A DNA stretch of 64,000 bases, taken from Pseudomonas asplenii (GTDB lineage: Bacteria > Pseudomonadota > Gammaproteobacteria > Pseudomonadales > Pseudomonadaceae). Each line of letters begins with the position of its first letter. Position 1 is the stretch's first letter. Made by a program: the position numbers and the translations under genes. Positions 51,920 to 60,393 of this stretch are shown here, in pieces. The DNA is taken from positions 5,270,001-5,334,000 of the forward strand of contig NZ_LT629777.1 in the NCBI RefSeq assembly GCF_900105475.1, given 5' to 3'. The notes under the pieces are model-generated. The model did not search any database, was not told where the DNA came from, and saw only the letters and a program-made list of their open reading frames with translations.

Positions 51920-53394
51920 CACTCGCACGCTTTCAGATGTGCATCGGCGGCGAATGGGTCGATGCGCTGTCCGGCAAGACCTTCGACAGCCTCAACCCGG
52001 CCCTGGCCGAGGCCTGGGCACAATTGCCCGATGCCGACGAAGCCGATGTCGAGCGCGCGGTCCAGGCCGCCCAGACAGCGTTCGACAACCCGGCCTGGCG
52101 TGGCCTGACCGCCACCGCACGGGGCAAGCTGCTGCGCCGCCTGGGCGATCTGATCGCCGAAAACAAGGAACAACTGGCGCAACTGGAAAGCCGTGACAAC
52201 GGCAAGCTGATCCGCGAAACCCGCGGCCAGGTCAGCTACCTGCCGGAATTTTTCCACTATACTGCCGGCCTGGCCGACAAGCTCGAAGGCGGCACCCTGC
52301 CGTTGGACAAGCCGGACCTGTTCGCCTACACCGTGCACGAGCCGATTGGCGTGGTCGCCGCGATCATTCCGTGGAACAGCCCGTTGTACCTGACCGCGAT
52401 CAAGCTGGCCCCAGCCCTGGCAGCCGGCAACACCATCGTGATCAAACCGTCCGAACATGCTTCGGCGACCATTCTCGAACTGGCTCGCCTGGCCCTCGAA
52501 GCCGGGATTCCGCCCGGCGTGGTCAACGTCGTCACCGGCTATGGTCCGAGCACCGGCGCCGCCCTCACCCGTCACCCGCTGGTGCGCAAGATCGCCTTCA
52601 CCGGCGGCGCTGCCACCGCGCGCCACGTGGTGCGCAGCAGTGCCGAGAACTTCGCCAAACTGTCGCTGGAACTGGGTGGCAAGTCACCGAACATCATCTT
52701 CGCCGACGCCGACCTCGACAGTGCGATCAACGGCGCGGTCGCCGGCATCTATGCCGCCTCCGGGCAGAGCTGTGTCTCCGGTTCGCGCCTGCTGGTCCAG
52801 GACGAGATCTACGACGAATTCGTCGAACGCCTGGTCGCCCGTGCCCAACGCATCCGCATCGGCAACCCGCAGGATGAAACCAGCGAGATGGGCCCGATGG
52901 CCACCGCTCAGCAACTGGCAGTGGTCGAAGGCCTGGTCGCCGACGCCCTGGCCGAAGGCGCGCGCCTGCGCACCGGCGGCAAACGCGCGAACATCAGCAA
53001 CGGCTGGTTCTACGAACCGACCCTGTTCGAGTGCGACAGCAACTCGATGAAGATCATGCAGGAAGAAGTCTTCGGTCCGGTCGCCTCGGTGATCCGTTTC
53101 AAGGACGAAGCCGAAGCGCTGGCCATCGCCAACGACTCGCAGTTCGGCCTCGCCGCCGGCATCTGGACCCGCGACCTGGGCCGCGCCCACCGCCTGGCTC
53201 GGGACGTGCGCTCGGGGATCATCTGGGTCAACACCTACCGCGCGGTGTCGGCGATGGCGCCGATCGGTGGTTTCAAGAACAGCGGCTACGGCCGTGAAAG
53301 CGGTATCGATTCGGTACTGGCCTACACCGAGTTGAAAACGGTCTGGATCAACCTCTCGCAGGCCCCGATGCCCGACCCCTTCGTGATGCGCTAG
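51916..53394 (+). CDS. aldehyde dehydrogenase (NAD(P)+)
   Basis: A 492-residue aldehyde dehydrogenase. Catalytic Cys286 in SGQSCVSGSR and general-base Glu252 in LELGGKSPN are in place, with IIPWNSPLYLTAIKLAPALAAG and the C-terminal PIGGFKNSGYGRESG motifs. It oxidises an aldehyde, probably semialdehyde-like, to the acid. Coupled to the hydrolase gene in front and followed 12 bp later by the flavin reductase. In the regulon it would process an aldehyde produced by earlier steps. Confidence 0.94.
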   Translation: MTLARFQMCIGGEWVDALSGKTFDSLNPALAEAWAQLPDADEADVERAVQAAQTAFDNPAWRGLTATARGKLLRRLGDLIAENKEQLAQLESRDNGKLIRETRGQVSYLPEFFHYTAGLADKLEGGTLPLDKPDLFAYTVHEPIGVVAAIIPWNSPLYLTAIKLAPALAAGNTIVIKPSEHASATILELARLALEAGIPPGVVNVVTGYGPSTGAALTRHPLVRKIAFTGGAATARHVVRSSAENFAKLSLELGGKSPNIIFADADLDSAINGAVAGIYAASGQSCVSGSRLLVQDEIYDEFVERLVARAQRIRIGNPQDETSEMGPMATAQQLAVVEGLVADALAEGARLRTGGKRANISNGWFYEPTLFECDSNSMKIMQEEVFGPVASVIRFKDEAEALAIANDSQFGLAAGIWTRDLGRAHRLARDVRSGIIWVNTYRAVSAMAPIGGFKNSGYGRESGIDSVLAYTELKTVWINLSQAPMPDPFVMR

Positions 53395-53406
53395 GAGACA
53401 GATAAA

Positions 53407-53892
53407 ATGATCGAACCCGGTATCTACAAAGAAGTCATGGGCTCCTTCCCTTCCGGCGTCACGGTGGTCACCACCCTCGATGCCGAGGGCGGTATCGTCG
53501 GCATCACCGCCAGCGCCTTCAGCGCGTTGTCGATCGACCCGGCCCTGGTGCTGTTCTGCCCCAACTATGCCTCGGACACCTACCCGATCCTGCGCGACAG
53601 CAAACGGTTCGCCATACACCTGCTGTCCGCCGAGCAGACTGCCGAAGCCTACGCTTTCGCTGGCAAGGGCAAGGACAAGGCCAAGGGCATCGACTGGCAC
53701 CTGAGCGAGCTGGGCAATCCGCTGCTGGCCAAGGCCACGGCGATCATCGAGTGCGAGCTGTGGCGCGAGTACGACGGTGGCGACCACGCGATCATCGTCG
53801 GCGCGGTGAAGAACCTGGTGCTGCCGAAAGAGCCCGTGACACCGATGATCTACCATAAGGGCAAACTCGGCGCACTGCCGACCCTGGCGTAA
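53407..53892 (+). CDS. flavin reductase family protein
   Basis: A 161-residue FMN-binding split-barrel reductase: FPSGVTVVTTLDAEGGIVGITASAFSALSIDPALVLFC is the flavin-binding block, and HAIIVGAVKNLVL is the second conserved part. Such proteins (HpaC, RutF) reduce free FMN/FAD with NAD(P)H for a partner monooxygenase. AGGAG precedes the ATG. No monooxygenase is encoded in the window. An intrinsic terminator follows 10 bp after the stop. Confidence 0.92.
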   Translation: MIEPGIYKEVMGSFPSGVTVVTTLDAEGGIVGITASAFSALSIDPALVLFCPNYASDTYPILRDSKRFAIHLLSAEQTAEAYAFAGKGKDKAKGIDWHLSELGNPLLAKATAIIECELWREYDGGDHAIIVGAVKNLVLPKEPVTPMIYHKGKLGALPTLA

Positions 53893-53902
53893 CGACTGTT
53901 CA

Positions 53903-53936
53903 GGCCGTGCACCTCCTCTCGCGCACGGCCCTTTTT
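53903..53936 (+). terminator. intrinsic terminator inside the GntR-controlled operon
   Basis: GGCCGTGC and GCACGGCC form a perfect 8-bp stem followed by CTTTTT, a clear rho-independent terminator between the flavin reductase and the CMD gene. The next gene's GAGG site begins right after the T-run, so the downstream genes (including the regulator) should be expressed at a lower, partly read-through level. Confidence 0.8.
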
Positions 53937-53948
53937 CGAGGACGCGAC

Positions 53949-54344
53949 ATGAGCAACGAGAAGTACCAGCAGGGCCTGCAGATCCGCACCCAGGTGCTGG
54001 GCGAGGCCTACGTGCAGAAGTCCATCCAGAATGCCGACGACTTCAACCGCCCCCTGCAGGAGCTGGTCACCGAGTACTGCTGGGGTCATGTCTGGGGCCG
54101 CGATGGCTTATCGCTCAAGGAGCGCAGCATGATAAACTTGGCGATGATTTCGGCCCTCAACCGCCCCCACGAACTCAAACTGCATGTCCGTGGTGCCTTG
54201 CGTAATGGTCTCAGTCGTGAACAAATACGCGAAATCCTGCTTCAAGTCGGTATTTACTGCGGCGTTCCTGCAGCCGTGGACAGTTTCCGGCTGGCCCGCG
54301 AAGCCTTTGCCGAGGCCGACGCCGAAGCAGACTCCTCCAGTTAA
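53949..54344 (+). CDS. carboxymuconolactone decarboxylase family protein
   Basis: A 131-residue CMD-family protein: FNRPLQELVTEYCWGHVWGRDGLSLKERSMINLAMI and HVRGALRNGLSREQIREILLQVGIYCGVPAAVDSF match the PcaC-like branch. The CxxC pair of the AhpD-type peroxidase branch is absent, so a decarboxylase or other small-acid role is more likely. The ATG at 53949 directly follows a terminator and has GAGG upstream. Position suggests a step in the same pathway. Confidence 0.9.
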   Translation: MSNEKYQQGLQIRTQVLGEAYVQKSIQNADDFNRPLQELVTEYCWGHVWGRDGLSLKERSMINLAMISALNRPHELKLHVRGALRNGLSREQIREILLQVGIYCGVPAAVDSFRLAREAFAEADAEADSSS

Positions 54345-54424
54345 CCGATGGCTGTACGGTATGGCGTAACAGGCGCAATGCCCCTGTTCCCGTGATCCGG
54401 ACAGCCCGACTCAGAGCCGCCCCC

Positions 54425-55177
54425 ATGAAACGCCTGCCACTCGACGACAACTTCAAGGTCAATCGCAACCCCGTCACCCTGCGCGAAATCGTGCTGGACA
54501 AGCTGCGAAGTGCCATCATGAACTTCCAGCTGCTGCCGGGGGACCGTCTGGTCGAGCGCGATCTGTGTGACCGCCTGGGGGTCAGCCGCACGTCCGTGCG
54601 CGAAGCCCTGCGCCACCTGGAGTCCGAGGGACTGGTGGCGTTTGCCGATGCCAAGGGCCCGAGCGTCGCCATCATCACCCTGGCCGATGCCCGCGACCTC
54701 TACGAGCTGCGTTGCGCACTGGAAGGCCTGATCGTCCAGCTGTTCACCCTGCGAGCCAAGGCCAAGGACATCAAGGCCCTGGAAAAGGCCCTGGAGGAGA
54801 ACCGCAAGGCCCTCAAGGACGGTGAACTGCAACAGGTGCTCGATTCGGTACAGGGTTTCTACGATGTCTTGCTCGAAGGTTCGGGCAACCATGTGGCCGC
54901 CACCCAACTGCGCCAGTTGCAGGCGCGCATCAGCTACCTGCGCGCCACCTCGGTGTCCCAGGAAAACCGTCGTGGCGCCAGCAACCAGGAAATGGAGCGG
55001 ATCGTCGAGGCAATCAAGGGCGGCGACCCGCTGGTCGCGCATCAGGCGTCGGTGGACCATGTCCGCGCCGCCGCCAAGGTGGCGATGGAATACCTGCAAC
55101 GCAAACAGGACGAGTCCGGCCCGGTACCGGAGATCGTTGCGCCTATCGCCGTAAAAGACCCTCGTATAGGTCGCTGA
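54425..55177 (+). CDS. GntR-family (FCD) transcriptional regulator
   Basis: A 250-residue FadR-type regulator. The winged HTH covers residues ~12-75 (PGDRLVERDLCDRLGVSRTSVREALRHLESEGLV), and the helical FCD ligand domain ~85-225. It is the obvious candidate to bind the TGGTATACCA sites at 50423, 56211 and 57423, which is what FCD-GntR proteins usually recognise. Start at 54425 by family convention; a GTG at 54392 is in frame. The Nudix gene begins 1 nt after its stop. Confidence 0.92.
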   Translation: MKRLPLDDNFKVNRNPVTLREIVLDKLRSAIMNFQLLPGDRLVERDLCDRLGVSRTSVREALRHLESEGLVAFADAKGPSVAIITLADARDLYELRCALEGLIVQLFTLRAKAKDIKALEKALEENRKALKDGELQQVLDSVQGFYDVLLEGSGNHVAATQLRQLQARISYLRATSVSQENRRGASNQEMERIVEAIKGGDPLVAHQASVDHVRAAAKVAMEYLQRKQDESGPVPEIVAPIAVKDPRIGR

Positions 55178-55178
55178 C

Positions 55179-55742
55179 ATGCCAGCCCCACGCTTTTGTC
55201 CGCAATGCGGTGCCGGTGACCTCGCTCACCAGGTCCCCCCAGGCGATACCCATGAGCGACTGATGTGCCGGGGCTGCGGCTACATCCACTACGTCAACCC
55301 GAAGATCATCGCCGGCTGCATCATCGAGCGCGATGGGCGCTACCTGTTGTGCCAACGGGCTATTGCGCCCCGTCCCGGCACCTGGACGCTGCCAGCGGGC
55401 TTCATGGAGAGCGGCGAAACCACCGAGCAGGCGGCGCTGCGCGAGGTCTGGGAAGAAAGTGGCGTGCGGGCAGAAATCATCTCGCCGTACTCGATTTTCA
55501 GCGTGCCGAAGATCAGCGAGGTGTACATCATCTTCCGCGCCATTGCCCTGGAAATCACCGACCAGTACGGCCCGGAGACCCTGGATTACCGTTTCTTCGC
55601 GCCCGAGGAGATTCCCTGGGACAGCATCTACTATCCGGCGATCCGGCAGATTCTCGAACGCTACATCGAGGAGCGCCAGAACGGGGTCTACGGCTTGTAT
55701 GTCGGCAACGACGACAACGGCAAGGTGCACTTCATCCGCTGA
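55179..55742 (+). CDS. Nudix hydrolase with zinc ribbon
   Basis: A 187-residue Nudix hydrolase. It starts with a zinc ribbon (RFCPQCGAGDL ... LMCRGCGYIHY, two CxxC pairs), as in NADH pyrophosphatase, and has a complete Nudix box (G-x5-E-x7-REVWEESGV) near residue 70. It hydrolyses a nucleoside diphosphate-linked compound, possibly a nicotinamide or flavin dinucleotide. Starts 1 nt after the GntR stop, so it is co-transcribed with the regulator. Confidence 0.93.
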   Translation: MPAPRFCPQCGAGDLAHQVPPGDTHERLMCRGCGYIHYVNPKIIAGCIIERDGRYLLCQRAIAPRPGTWTLPAGFMESGETTEQAALREVWEESGVRAEIISPYSIFSVPKISEVYIIFRAIALEITDQYGPETLDYRFFAPEEIPWDSIYYPAIRQILERYIEERQNGVYGLYVGNDDNGKVHFIR

Positions 55743-55788
55743 GCCAACCCACGCACCCTGACTGTAAGGCAGCCTCTTGAGCGGACCT

Positions 55789-55862
55789 CTGTGGGAGCGG
55801 GCTTGCCCGCGAACAGGCCCTTGAACTCGCCAAAAGCTTCGCGGGCAAGCCCGCTCCCACAG
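55789..55862. repeat. perfect REP pair (REPIN)
   Basis: CTGTGGGAGCGGGCTTGCCCG at the left and CGGGCAAGCCCGCTCCCACAG at the right are perfect mirror images 30 bp apart. This is the best-preserved REP doublet in the window and lies between the convergent Nudix and DUF1330 genes. Confidence 0.9.
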
Positions 55863-55884
55863 GATCAGCTAGCGGCATCCGACT

Positions 55885-56178
55885 TCAGGGCGCCATGCCC
55901 TCGACGATGATGATCTCCGCCCGGGCCACACCCGCGCGATGCCCAGCCGCCTCCTGGTACAGCGCCGAGTGATAACAGGCCAGCGCCTGCTCATAGGAGT
56001 CGAATTCGATCACCACGCTGCGCTGCGGCGTCTCCCGCCCCTCTACAGCCTGCGAGCGCCCGCCCCGGGCCAGGAAACGTCCACCATACTGAGCAAATGC
56101 CGCCGGCGCCCGGCGGGTGTACTCGGTGTATTGCTCAGGGTCGGTGACTTCCACATGAGCGATCCAGTAAGCCTTCAT
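55885..56178 (-). CDS. DUF1330 domain-containing protein
   Basis: A 97-residue DUF1330 protein: YWIAHVEVTDPEQYTEY at the start, ARGGRSQAVEGRETPQRSVVIEFDSYEQALACYHS in the middle. Dimeric ferredoxin-like fold by family; some relatives bind small ligands. The ATG at 56178 has GAGG 7 nt upstream; the longer frame from 56268 would cross the operator. It is divergent from the DHBP-synthase gene with operator 2 between them, so it belongs to the same regulon. Confidence 0.88.
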   Translation of the reverse strand: MKAYWIAHVEVTDPEQYTEYTRRAPAAFAQYGGRFLARGGRSQAVEGRETPQRSVVIEFDSYEQALACYHSALYQEAAGHRAGVARAEIIIVEGMAP

Positions 56179-56210
56179 TGTCGACCTCATTGTTTGTTTA
56201 TTTTGTATTA

Positions 56211-56220
56211 TGGTATACCA
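56211..56220. promoter_or_regulatory. operator 2 of the GntR regulon (TGGTATACCA)
   Basis: A perfect copy of the TGGTATACCA palindrome, set in ATTATGGTATACCAC exactly between the divergent DUF1330 (start 56178) and DHBP-synthase (start 56252) genes. TATTAT (56206-56211) overlaps it as a possible -10. Bound regulator would block both directions. Confidence 0.7.
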
Positions 56221-56251
56221 CAAATCTCGCCACACACGTTGAGATTCGAAT

Positions 56252-57361
56252 ATGGCCTTTAACAGCATCGAAGAGATAATCGAAGACTACCGCCAGGGCA
56301 AGATGGTGCTGCTGGTGGATGACGAAGACCGCGAAAACGAAGGCGATCTGCTGCTCGCCGCCGACTGTTGCAACGCCCAGGCCATCAGCTTCATGGCCCG
56401 CGAGGCCCGCGGGCTGATCTGCCTGACCCTGACCGACGAACACTGTCAGCGCCTGGGCCTGGAACAGATGGTGCCGAGCAACGGCAGTGCCTTCAGCACC
56501 GCCTTCACGGTCTCCATCGAGGCCGCCACGGGCGTCACCACCGGCATCTCCGCTGCGGACCGGGCCCGGACCGTAGAGGCGGCAGTCGCCGCCAATGCCT
56601 GCGCCGACGACCTGGTGCAACCCGGCCATATCTTCCCCCTGCGTGCCCGCGAAGGCGGCGTGCTGACCCGCGCCGGACACACCGAGGCCGGTTGCGACCT
56701 GGCGCGCCTGGCCGGCTTCACCCCCGCCTCGGTGATCGTCGAAGTGATGAACGACGACGGCACCATGGCCCGCCGCCCGGACCTGGAAGTCTTCGCCCAC
56801 AAACACGGGATCAAGATCGGCACCATCGCCGACCTCATCCACTACCGCCTCAGTACCGAGCATACCGTCGTGCGCATCGGTGAACGCGAACTGCCCACCG
56901 TACACGGCACCTTCCGCCTGGTGAGCTACGAGGACCGCATCGAAGGCGGCGTGCACATGGCCATGGTCATGGGCGATATCCGTCGTGAGGAACCGACCCT
57001 GGTACGGGTTCATGTCATCGACCCGCTGCGCGACCTGGTCGGCGCCGAGTATCACGGGCCGAGCAACTGGACACTGTGGGCTGCACTGCAACGGGTCGCC
57101 GCTGAGGGACGCGGCGTGGTCGTGGTGCTGGCCAACCACGAATCGTCCCAGGCCCTGCTCGAACGCATCCCGCAATTGACCCAGCCACCACGCCAATACA
57201 GCCGCTCGCAATCGCGGATCTATTCCGAGGTCGGCACCGGGGCGCAAATCCTGCAAGACCTCGGCATCGGCAAGCTGCGCCACCTCGGCCCGCCACTCAA
57301 ATATGCCGGCCTGACCGGCTACAACCTGGAAGTGGTCGAAAGCATCCCTTTCACCCAATAG
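56252..57361 (+). CDS. ribB: 3,4-dihydroxy-2-butanone-4-phosphate synthase with degenerate GTP cyclohydrolase II domain
   Basis: A 369-residue RibB-type protein. Residues ~1-200 are a full DHBP synthase: [26 protein letters not shown]-type loop ([10 protein letters not shown]), and the active [16 protein letters not shown]. Residues ~205-360 resemble GTP cyclohydrolase II but lack the zinc cysteines (no Cys in that half), so only the butanone step of riboflavin synthesis is expected. Many pseudomonads have the housekeeping copy in the ribC-ribH region, so this operator-linked copy probably boosts flavin supply when the regulon is on. Confidence 0.9.
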   Translation: MAFNSIEEIIEDYRQGKMVLLVDDEDRENEGDLLLAADCCNAQAISFMAREARGLICLTLTDEHCQRLGLEQMVPSNGSAFSTAFTVSIEAATGVTTGISAADRARTVEAAVAANACADDLVQPGHIFPLRAREGGVLTRAGHTEAGCDLARLAGFTPASVIVEVMNDDGTMARRPDLEVFAHKHGIKIGTIADLIHYRLSTEHTVVRIGERELPTVHGTFRLVSYEDRIEGGVHMAMVMGDIRREEPTLVRVHVIDPLRDLVGAEYHGPSNWTLWAALQRVAAEGRGVVVVLANHESSQALLERIPQLTQPPRQYSRSQSRIYSEVGTGAQILQDLGIGKLRHLGPPLKYAGLTGYNLEVVESIPFTQ

Positions 57362-57410
57362 CACCGGGAGAAAAAAGCGTTCTGGTCGGATAGCCGGTAA
57401 GGCAAAGTGC

Positions 57411-57438
57411 TTGCACAAAGTTTGGAATACCATAATAT
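57411..57438 (+). promoter_or_regulatory. operator/promoter 3 of the GntR regulon (TGGAATACCA)
   Basis: TTGCAC (57411-57416) as -35, then TGGAATACCATAATAT (57423-57438): the operator core with one mismatch, followed by TAATAT as a -10 candidate. The ATACCATAATAT tail also appears in the reverse strand of operator 1. It precedes the ABC importer genes by 159 bp. Confidence 0.6.
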
Positions 57439-57596
57439 GATATCCCGTAGACCGAATAAACTTGTCCAAGATCCAGCCAGAAACGAGACACGGTACTAGC
57501 CTTGACGTGACCGCCTGCAAAGGCACTGAAAGACCAGCTGCTCCCCATAGGCGGGCATCGATAGCCCGCTCAAAACACAACAATGAGGGCGTCATA

Positions 57597-58619
57597 ATGG
57601 TGTTGAAAAAAGGTACGACCGCTGTATTGCTAGCCGGCTTGCTGAGCATGAGCCAGGTAGCGATGGCCGCCGAAAGCGTCAACTTCGTCAGTTGGGGCGG
57701 TAGCACCCAGGACGCGCAGAAGCAGGCCTGGGCCGATCCGTTCAGCAAGGCCAGCGGCATCACCGTGGTGCAGGACGGCCCTACCGACTATGGCAAGCTC
57801 AAGGCCATGGTCGAAAGTGGCAACGTGCAGTGGGACGTGGTCGACGTCGAAGCCGACTTTGCCCTGCGTGCCGCCAGTGAAGGCCTGCTCGAACCGCTCG
57901 ACTTCAGCGTGATCCAGCGCGACAAGATCGACCCGCGTTTCGTCTCCGATCATGGCGTGGGTTCGTTCTTCTTCTCCTTCGTGCTCGGCTACAACGAAGG
58001 CAAGCTCGGCGCCAGCAAGCCGCAGGACTGGAGCGCCCTGTTCGACACCAAGACCTATCCCGGCAAACGTGCCCTCTACAAATGGCCGAGCCCTGGTGTT
58101 CTCGAACTGGCCCTGCTGGCCGACGGCGTACCAGCCGACAAGCTCTATCCGCTGGACCTGGACCGCGCCTTCAAGAAACTCGACACCATCAAGAAAGACA
58201 TCGTCTGGTGGGGCGGCGGTGCCCAGTCCCAGCAACTGCTGGCCTCGGGTGAAGCCAGTCTCGGCCAGTTCTGGAATGGTCGCATCTATGCCCTGCAGCA
58301 GGACGGCGCCCCCGTCGGCGTGAGCTGGAAACAGAACCTGGTCATGGCCGATATCCTGGTCGTACCCAAAGGCTCGAAGAACAAGGCCGCCGCCATGAAG
58401 TTCCTGGCCAACGCCAGCAGCGCCAAGGGTCAGGCCGACTTCTCCAACCTGACCGCCTACGCGCCGGTCAACGTCGACAGCGTATCGCGCCTGGACTCGG
58501 TGCTCGCGCCCAACCTGCCGACCGCCTACGTCAAGGACCAGATCACCCTTGATTTCGCCTACTGGGCCAAGAACGGTCCAGCCATCGCGACACGGTGGAA
58601 CGAATGGCTGGTCAAATGA
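57597..58619 (+). CDS. polyamine-type ABC transporter substrate-binding protein
   Basis: A 340-residue periplasmic binding protein of the PotD/PotF-like SBP_bac_8 group. Signal peptide MVLKKGTTAVLLAGLLSMSQ, then AMAA; the mature part starts ESVNFVSWGG and contains GNVQWDVVDVEADFALRAASEGLLEPLD, the usual layout for spermidine/putrescine binders. Key polyamine-binding acids cannot be confirmed without alignment, so another amine or amino acid is possible. The ATG at 57597 has GAGG upstream; the leader contains a GCGGGC-ATCGATA-GCCCGC hairpin (57551-57569). Confidence 0.9.
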   Translation: MVLKKGTTAVLLAGLLSMSQVAMAAESVNFVSWGGSTQDAQKQAWADPFSKASGITVVQDGPTDYGKLKAMVESGNVQWDVVDVEADFALRAASEGLLEPLDFSVIQRDKIDPRFVSDHGVGSFFFSFVLGYNEGKLGASKPQDWSALFDTKTYPGKRALYKWPSPGVLELALLADGVPADKLYPLDLDRAFKKLDTIKKDIVWWGGGAQSQQLLASGEASLGQFWNGRIYALQQDGAPVGVSWKQNLVMADILVVPKGSKNKAAAMKFLANASSAKGQADFSNLTAYAPVNVDSVSRLDSVLAPNLPTAYVKDQITLDFAYWAKNGPAIATRWNEWLVK

Positions 58620-58705
58620 AAATGGCCGCCAGCGCGGTCCATTCCTCCCCACCGACCGGAGGCGCCACTGGCGCCGCCGGCTCGGCCTGCGGCAAGGCGG
58701 CTGTC

Positions 58706-59560
58706 ATGAAACACACACCTTCGCTGGCCCGGCGCTGGAAAGGTGCCGGCAACCTGGCACCCGCCCTGCTGTTCCTGGGCCTGTTCTTTCTGGCTCCGCT
58801 GATCGGCCTGCTGCTGCGCGGCGTGCTGGAGCCCACGCCAGGGCTTGAGAACTACCAGCAACTGTTCGCCAACTCGGCGTATGCCCGGGTCCTGCTCAAC
58901 ACCTTCTCGGTGGCCGGGCTGGTCACTTTGTTCAGCCTGCTGCTGGGCTTCCCGCTGGCCTGGGCGATCACCCTGGTACCTCGCGGCTGGGGCCGCTGGT
59001 TGCTGAGTATCGTACTGCTGTCGATGTGGACCAGCCTGCTGGCGCGGACCTACTCCTGGCTGGTGCTGCTGCAAGCCTCCGGCGTGATCAACAAACTGCT
59101 GATGGGCCTGGGGATCATCGACCAACCGCTGGAAATGGTGCACAACCTGACCGGCGTGGTGATCGGCATGAGCTACATCATGATTCCATTCATCGTCCTG
59201 CCGTTGCAGGCGACCATGCAGGCCATCGACCCGATGATCCTGCAAGCCGGCTCCATCTGCGGTGCCAGCCCCTGGACCAACTTCTTCCGGGTCTTCCTGC
59301 CACTGTGCCGCCCGGGGCTGTTTTCCGGTGCGCTGATGGTCTTCGTGATGTCCCTCGGTTACTACGTGACGCCAGCCCTGCTGGGCGGCGCGCAGAACAT
59401 GATGCTGCCGGAGTTCATCATTCAACAGGTGCAATCGTTCCTCAACTGGGGCCTGGCCAGCGCCGGCGCCGCCCTGCTGATCCTGATTACCCTGGTGCTG
59501 TTCTACTTCTACCTGAAGCTCCAACCGGAATCCCCGGTCGGCGCGAGCAACGCGAGGTAA
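58706..59560 (+). CDS. polyamine-type ABC transporter permease (first)
   Basis: A 284-residue PotB-like inner-membrane permease with six membrane helices; the coupling-loop motif AGSICGASPWTNFFRVFLPLCRPG is the EAA region. The ATG at 58706 gives a normal short N-terminus before helix 1. An alternative ATG at 58616 overlaps the binding-protein stop (ATGA) and would add 30 residues of unusual Ala/Gly/Ser-rich sequence. Ends 6 bp before the second permease start. Confidence 0.88.
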   Translation: MKHTPSLARRWKGAGNLAPALLFLGLFFLAPLIGLLLRGVLEPTPGLENYQQLFANSAYARVLLNTFSVAGLVTLFSLLLGFPLAWAITLVPRGWGRWLLSIVLLSMWTSLLARTYSWLVLLQASGVINKLLMGLGIIDQPLEMVHNLTGVVIGMSYIMIPFIVLPLQATMQAIDPMILQAGSICGASPWTNFFRVFLPLCRPGLFSGALMVFVMSLGYYVTPALLGGAQNMMLPEFIIQQVQSFLNWGLASAGAALLILITLVLFYFYLKLQPESPVGASNAR

Positions 59561-59566
59561 GCCGTC

Positions 59567-60376
59567 ATGCTCCTGACCCCGAACGCCATGAGCCGGCGCA
59601 TGCGCCTGGGCCTCTACCTCACCACTGGACTGATCGCCCTGTTCCTGCTGCTGCCGATCGTGTTCATCGTCCTGCTGTCGTTCGGCTCCTCCCAGTGGCT
59701 GGTGTTTCCGCCGCCGGGCTGGACGCTGAAATGGTACGGCCAGTTCTTCTCCAACCCGGACTGGATGAATGCCGCCCTGGCCAGCCTCAAGGTCGCGGTA
59801 CTGACCACGGTCTTCGCCGTGGCGCTGGGACTGCCAACCGCCTTCGCCCTGGTACGTGGACGCTTCCCCGGCCGGGAAATGCTCTACGGGCTGTTCACCC
59901 TGCCGATGATCGTGCCCCTGGTGATCATCGCGGTGGCGGTCTATGCACTGTTTCTCAAACTCGGCTATACCGGCACGATGTTCGCTTTCGTGGTCAGCCA
60001 CGTGATCGTCGCCCTGCCCTTCACCATCATCTCGATCATCAACTCGCTGAAACTGTTCGACCAGTCGATCGAGGATGCTGCGGTGATCTGTGGCGCCTCG
60101 CGCCTGCAGGCAGTGTTCAAGGTGACCTTCCCGGCGATTCGCCCCGGCATGGTCGCCGGTGCACTGTTTGCCTTCCTGGTGTCGTGGGACGAAGTGGTGC
60201 TGAGCGTGATGATGGCCAGCCCGACCCTGCAGACCCTGCCCGTGAAAATGTGGACCACCCTGCGCCAGGACCTGACCCCGGTGATCGCCGTCGCTTCGAC
60301 GCTGCTGATCGGCCTGTCGATATTGGTGATGGTGATCGCCGCCGCGCTGCGTCGGCGCAATGAACTCAGCGCCTGA
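59567..60376 (+). CDS. polyamine-type ABC transporter permease (second)
   Basis: A 269-residue PotC-like permease with six membrane helices and the EAA motif DAAVICGASRLQAVFKVTFPAIRPG. AGGT precedes the ATG. Pairs with the first permease to form the channel. Its stop lies 17 bp before the ATPase gene. Confidence 0.93.
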   Translation: MLLTPNAMSRRMRLGLYLTTGLIALFLLLPIVFIVLLSFGSSQWLVFPPPGWTLKWYGQFFSNPDWMNAALASLKVAVLTTVFAVALGLPTAFALVRGRFPGREMLYGLFTLPMIVPLVIIAVAVYALFLKLGYTGTMFAFVVSHVIVALPFTIISIINSLKLFDQSIEDAAVICGASRLQAVFKVTFPAIRPGMVAGALFAFLVSWDEVVLSVMMASPTLQTLPVKMWTTLRQDLTPVIAVASTLLIGLSILVMVIAAALRRRNELSA

Positions 60377-60393
60377 GCGCCCAGGAGTAGAAC

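Noticed and set aside
58559..60001. 480-codon minus-strand frame over the ABC permeases
   Set aside because: Extremely Gln/His/Glu-rich shadow of membrane-protein codons; no ribosome site.
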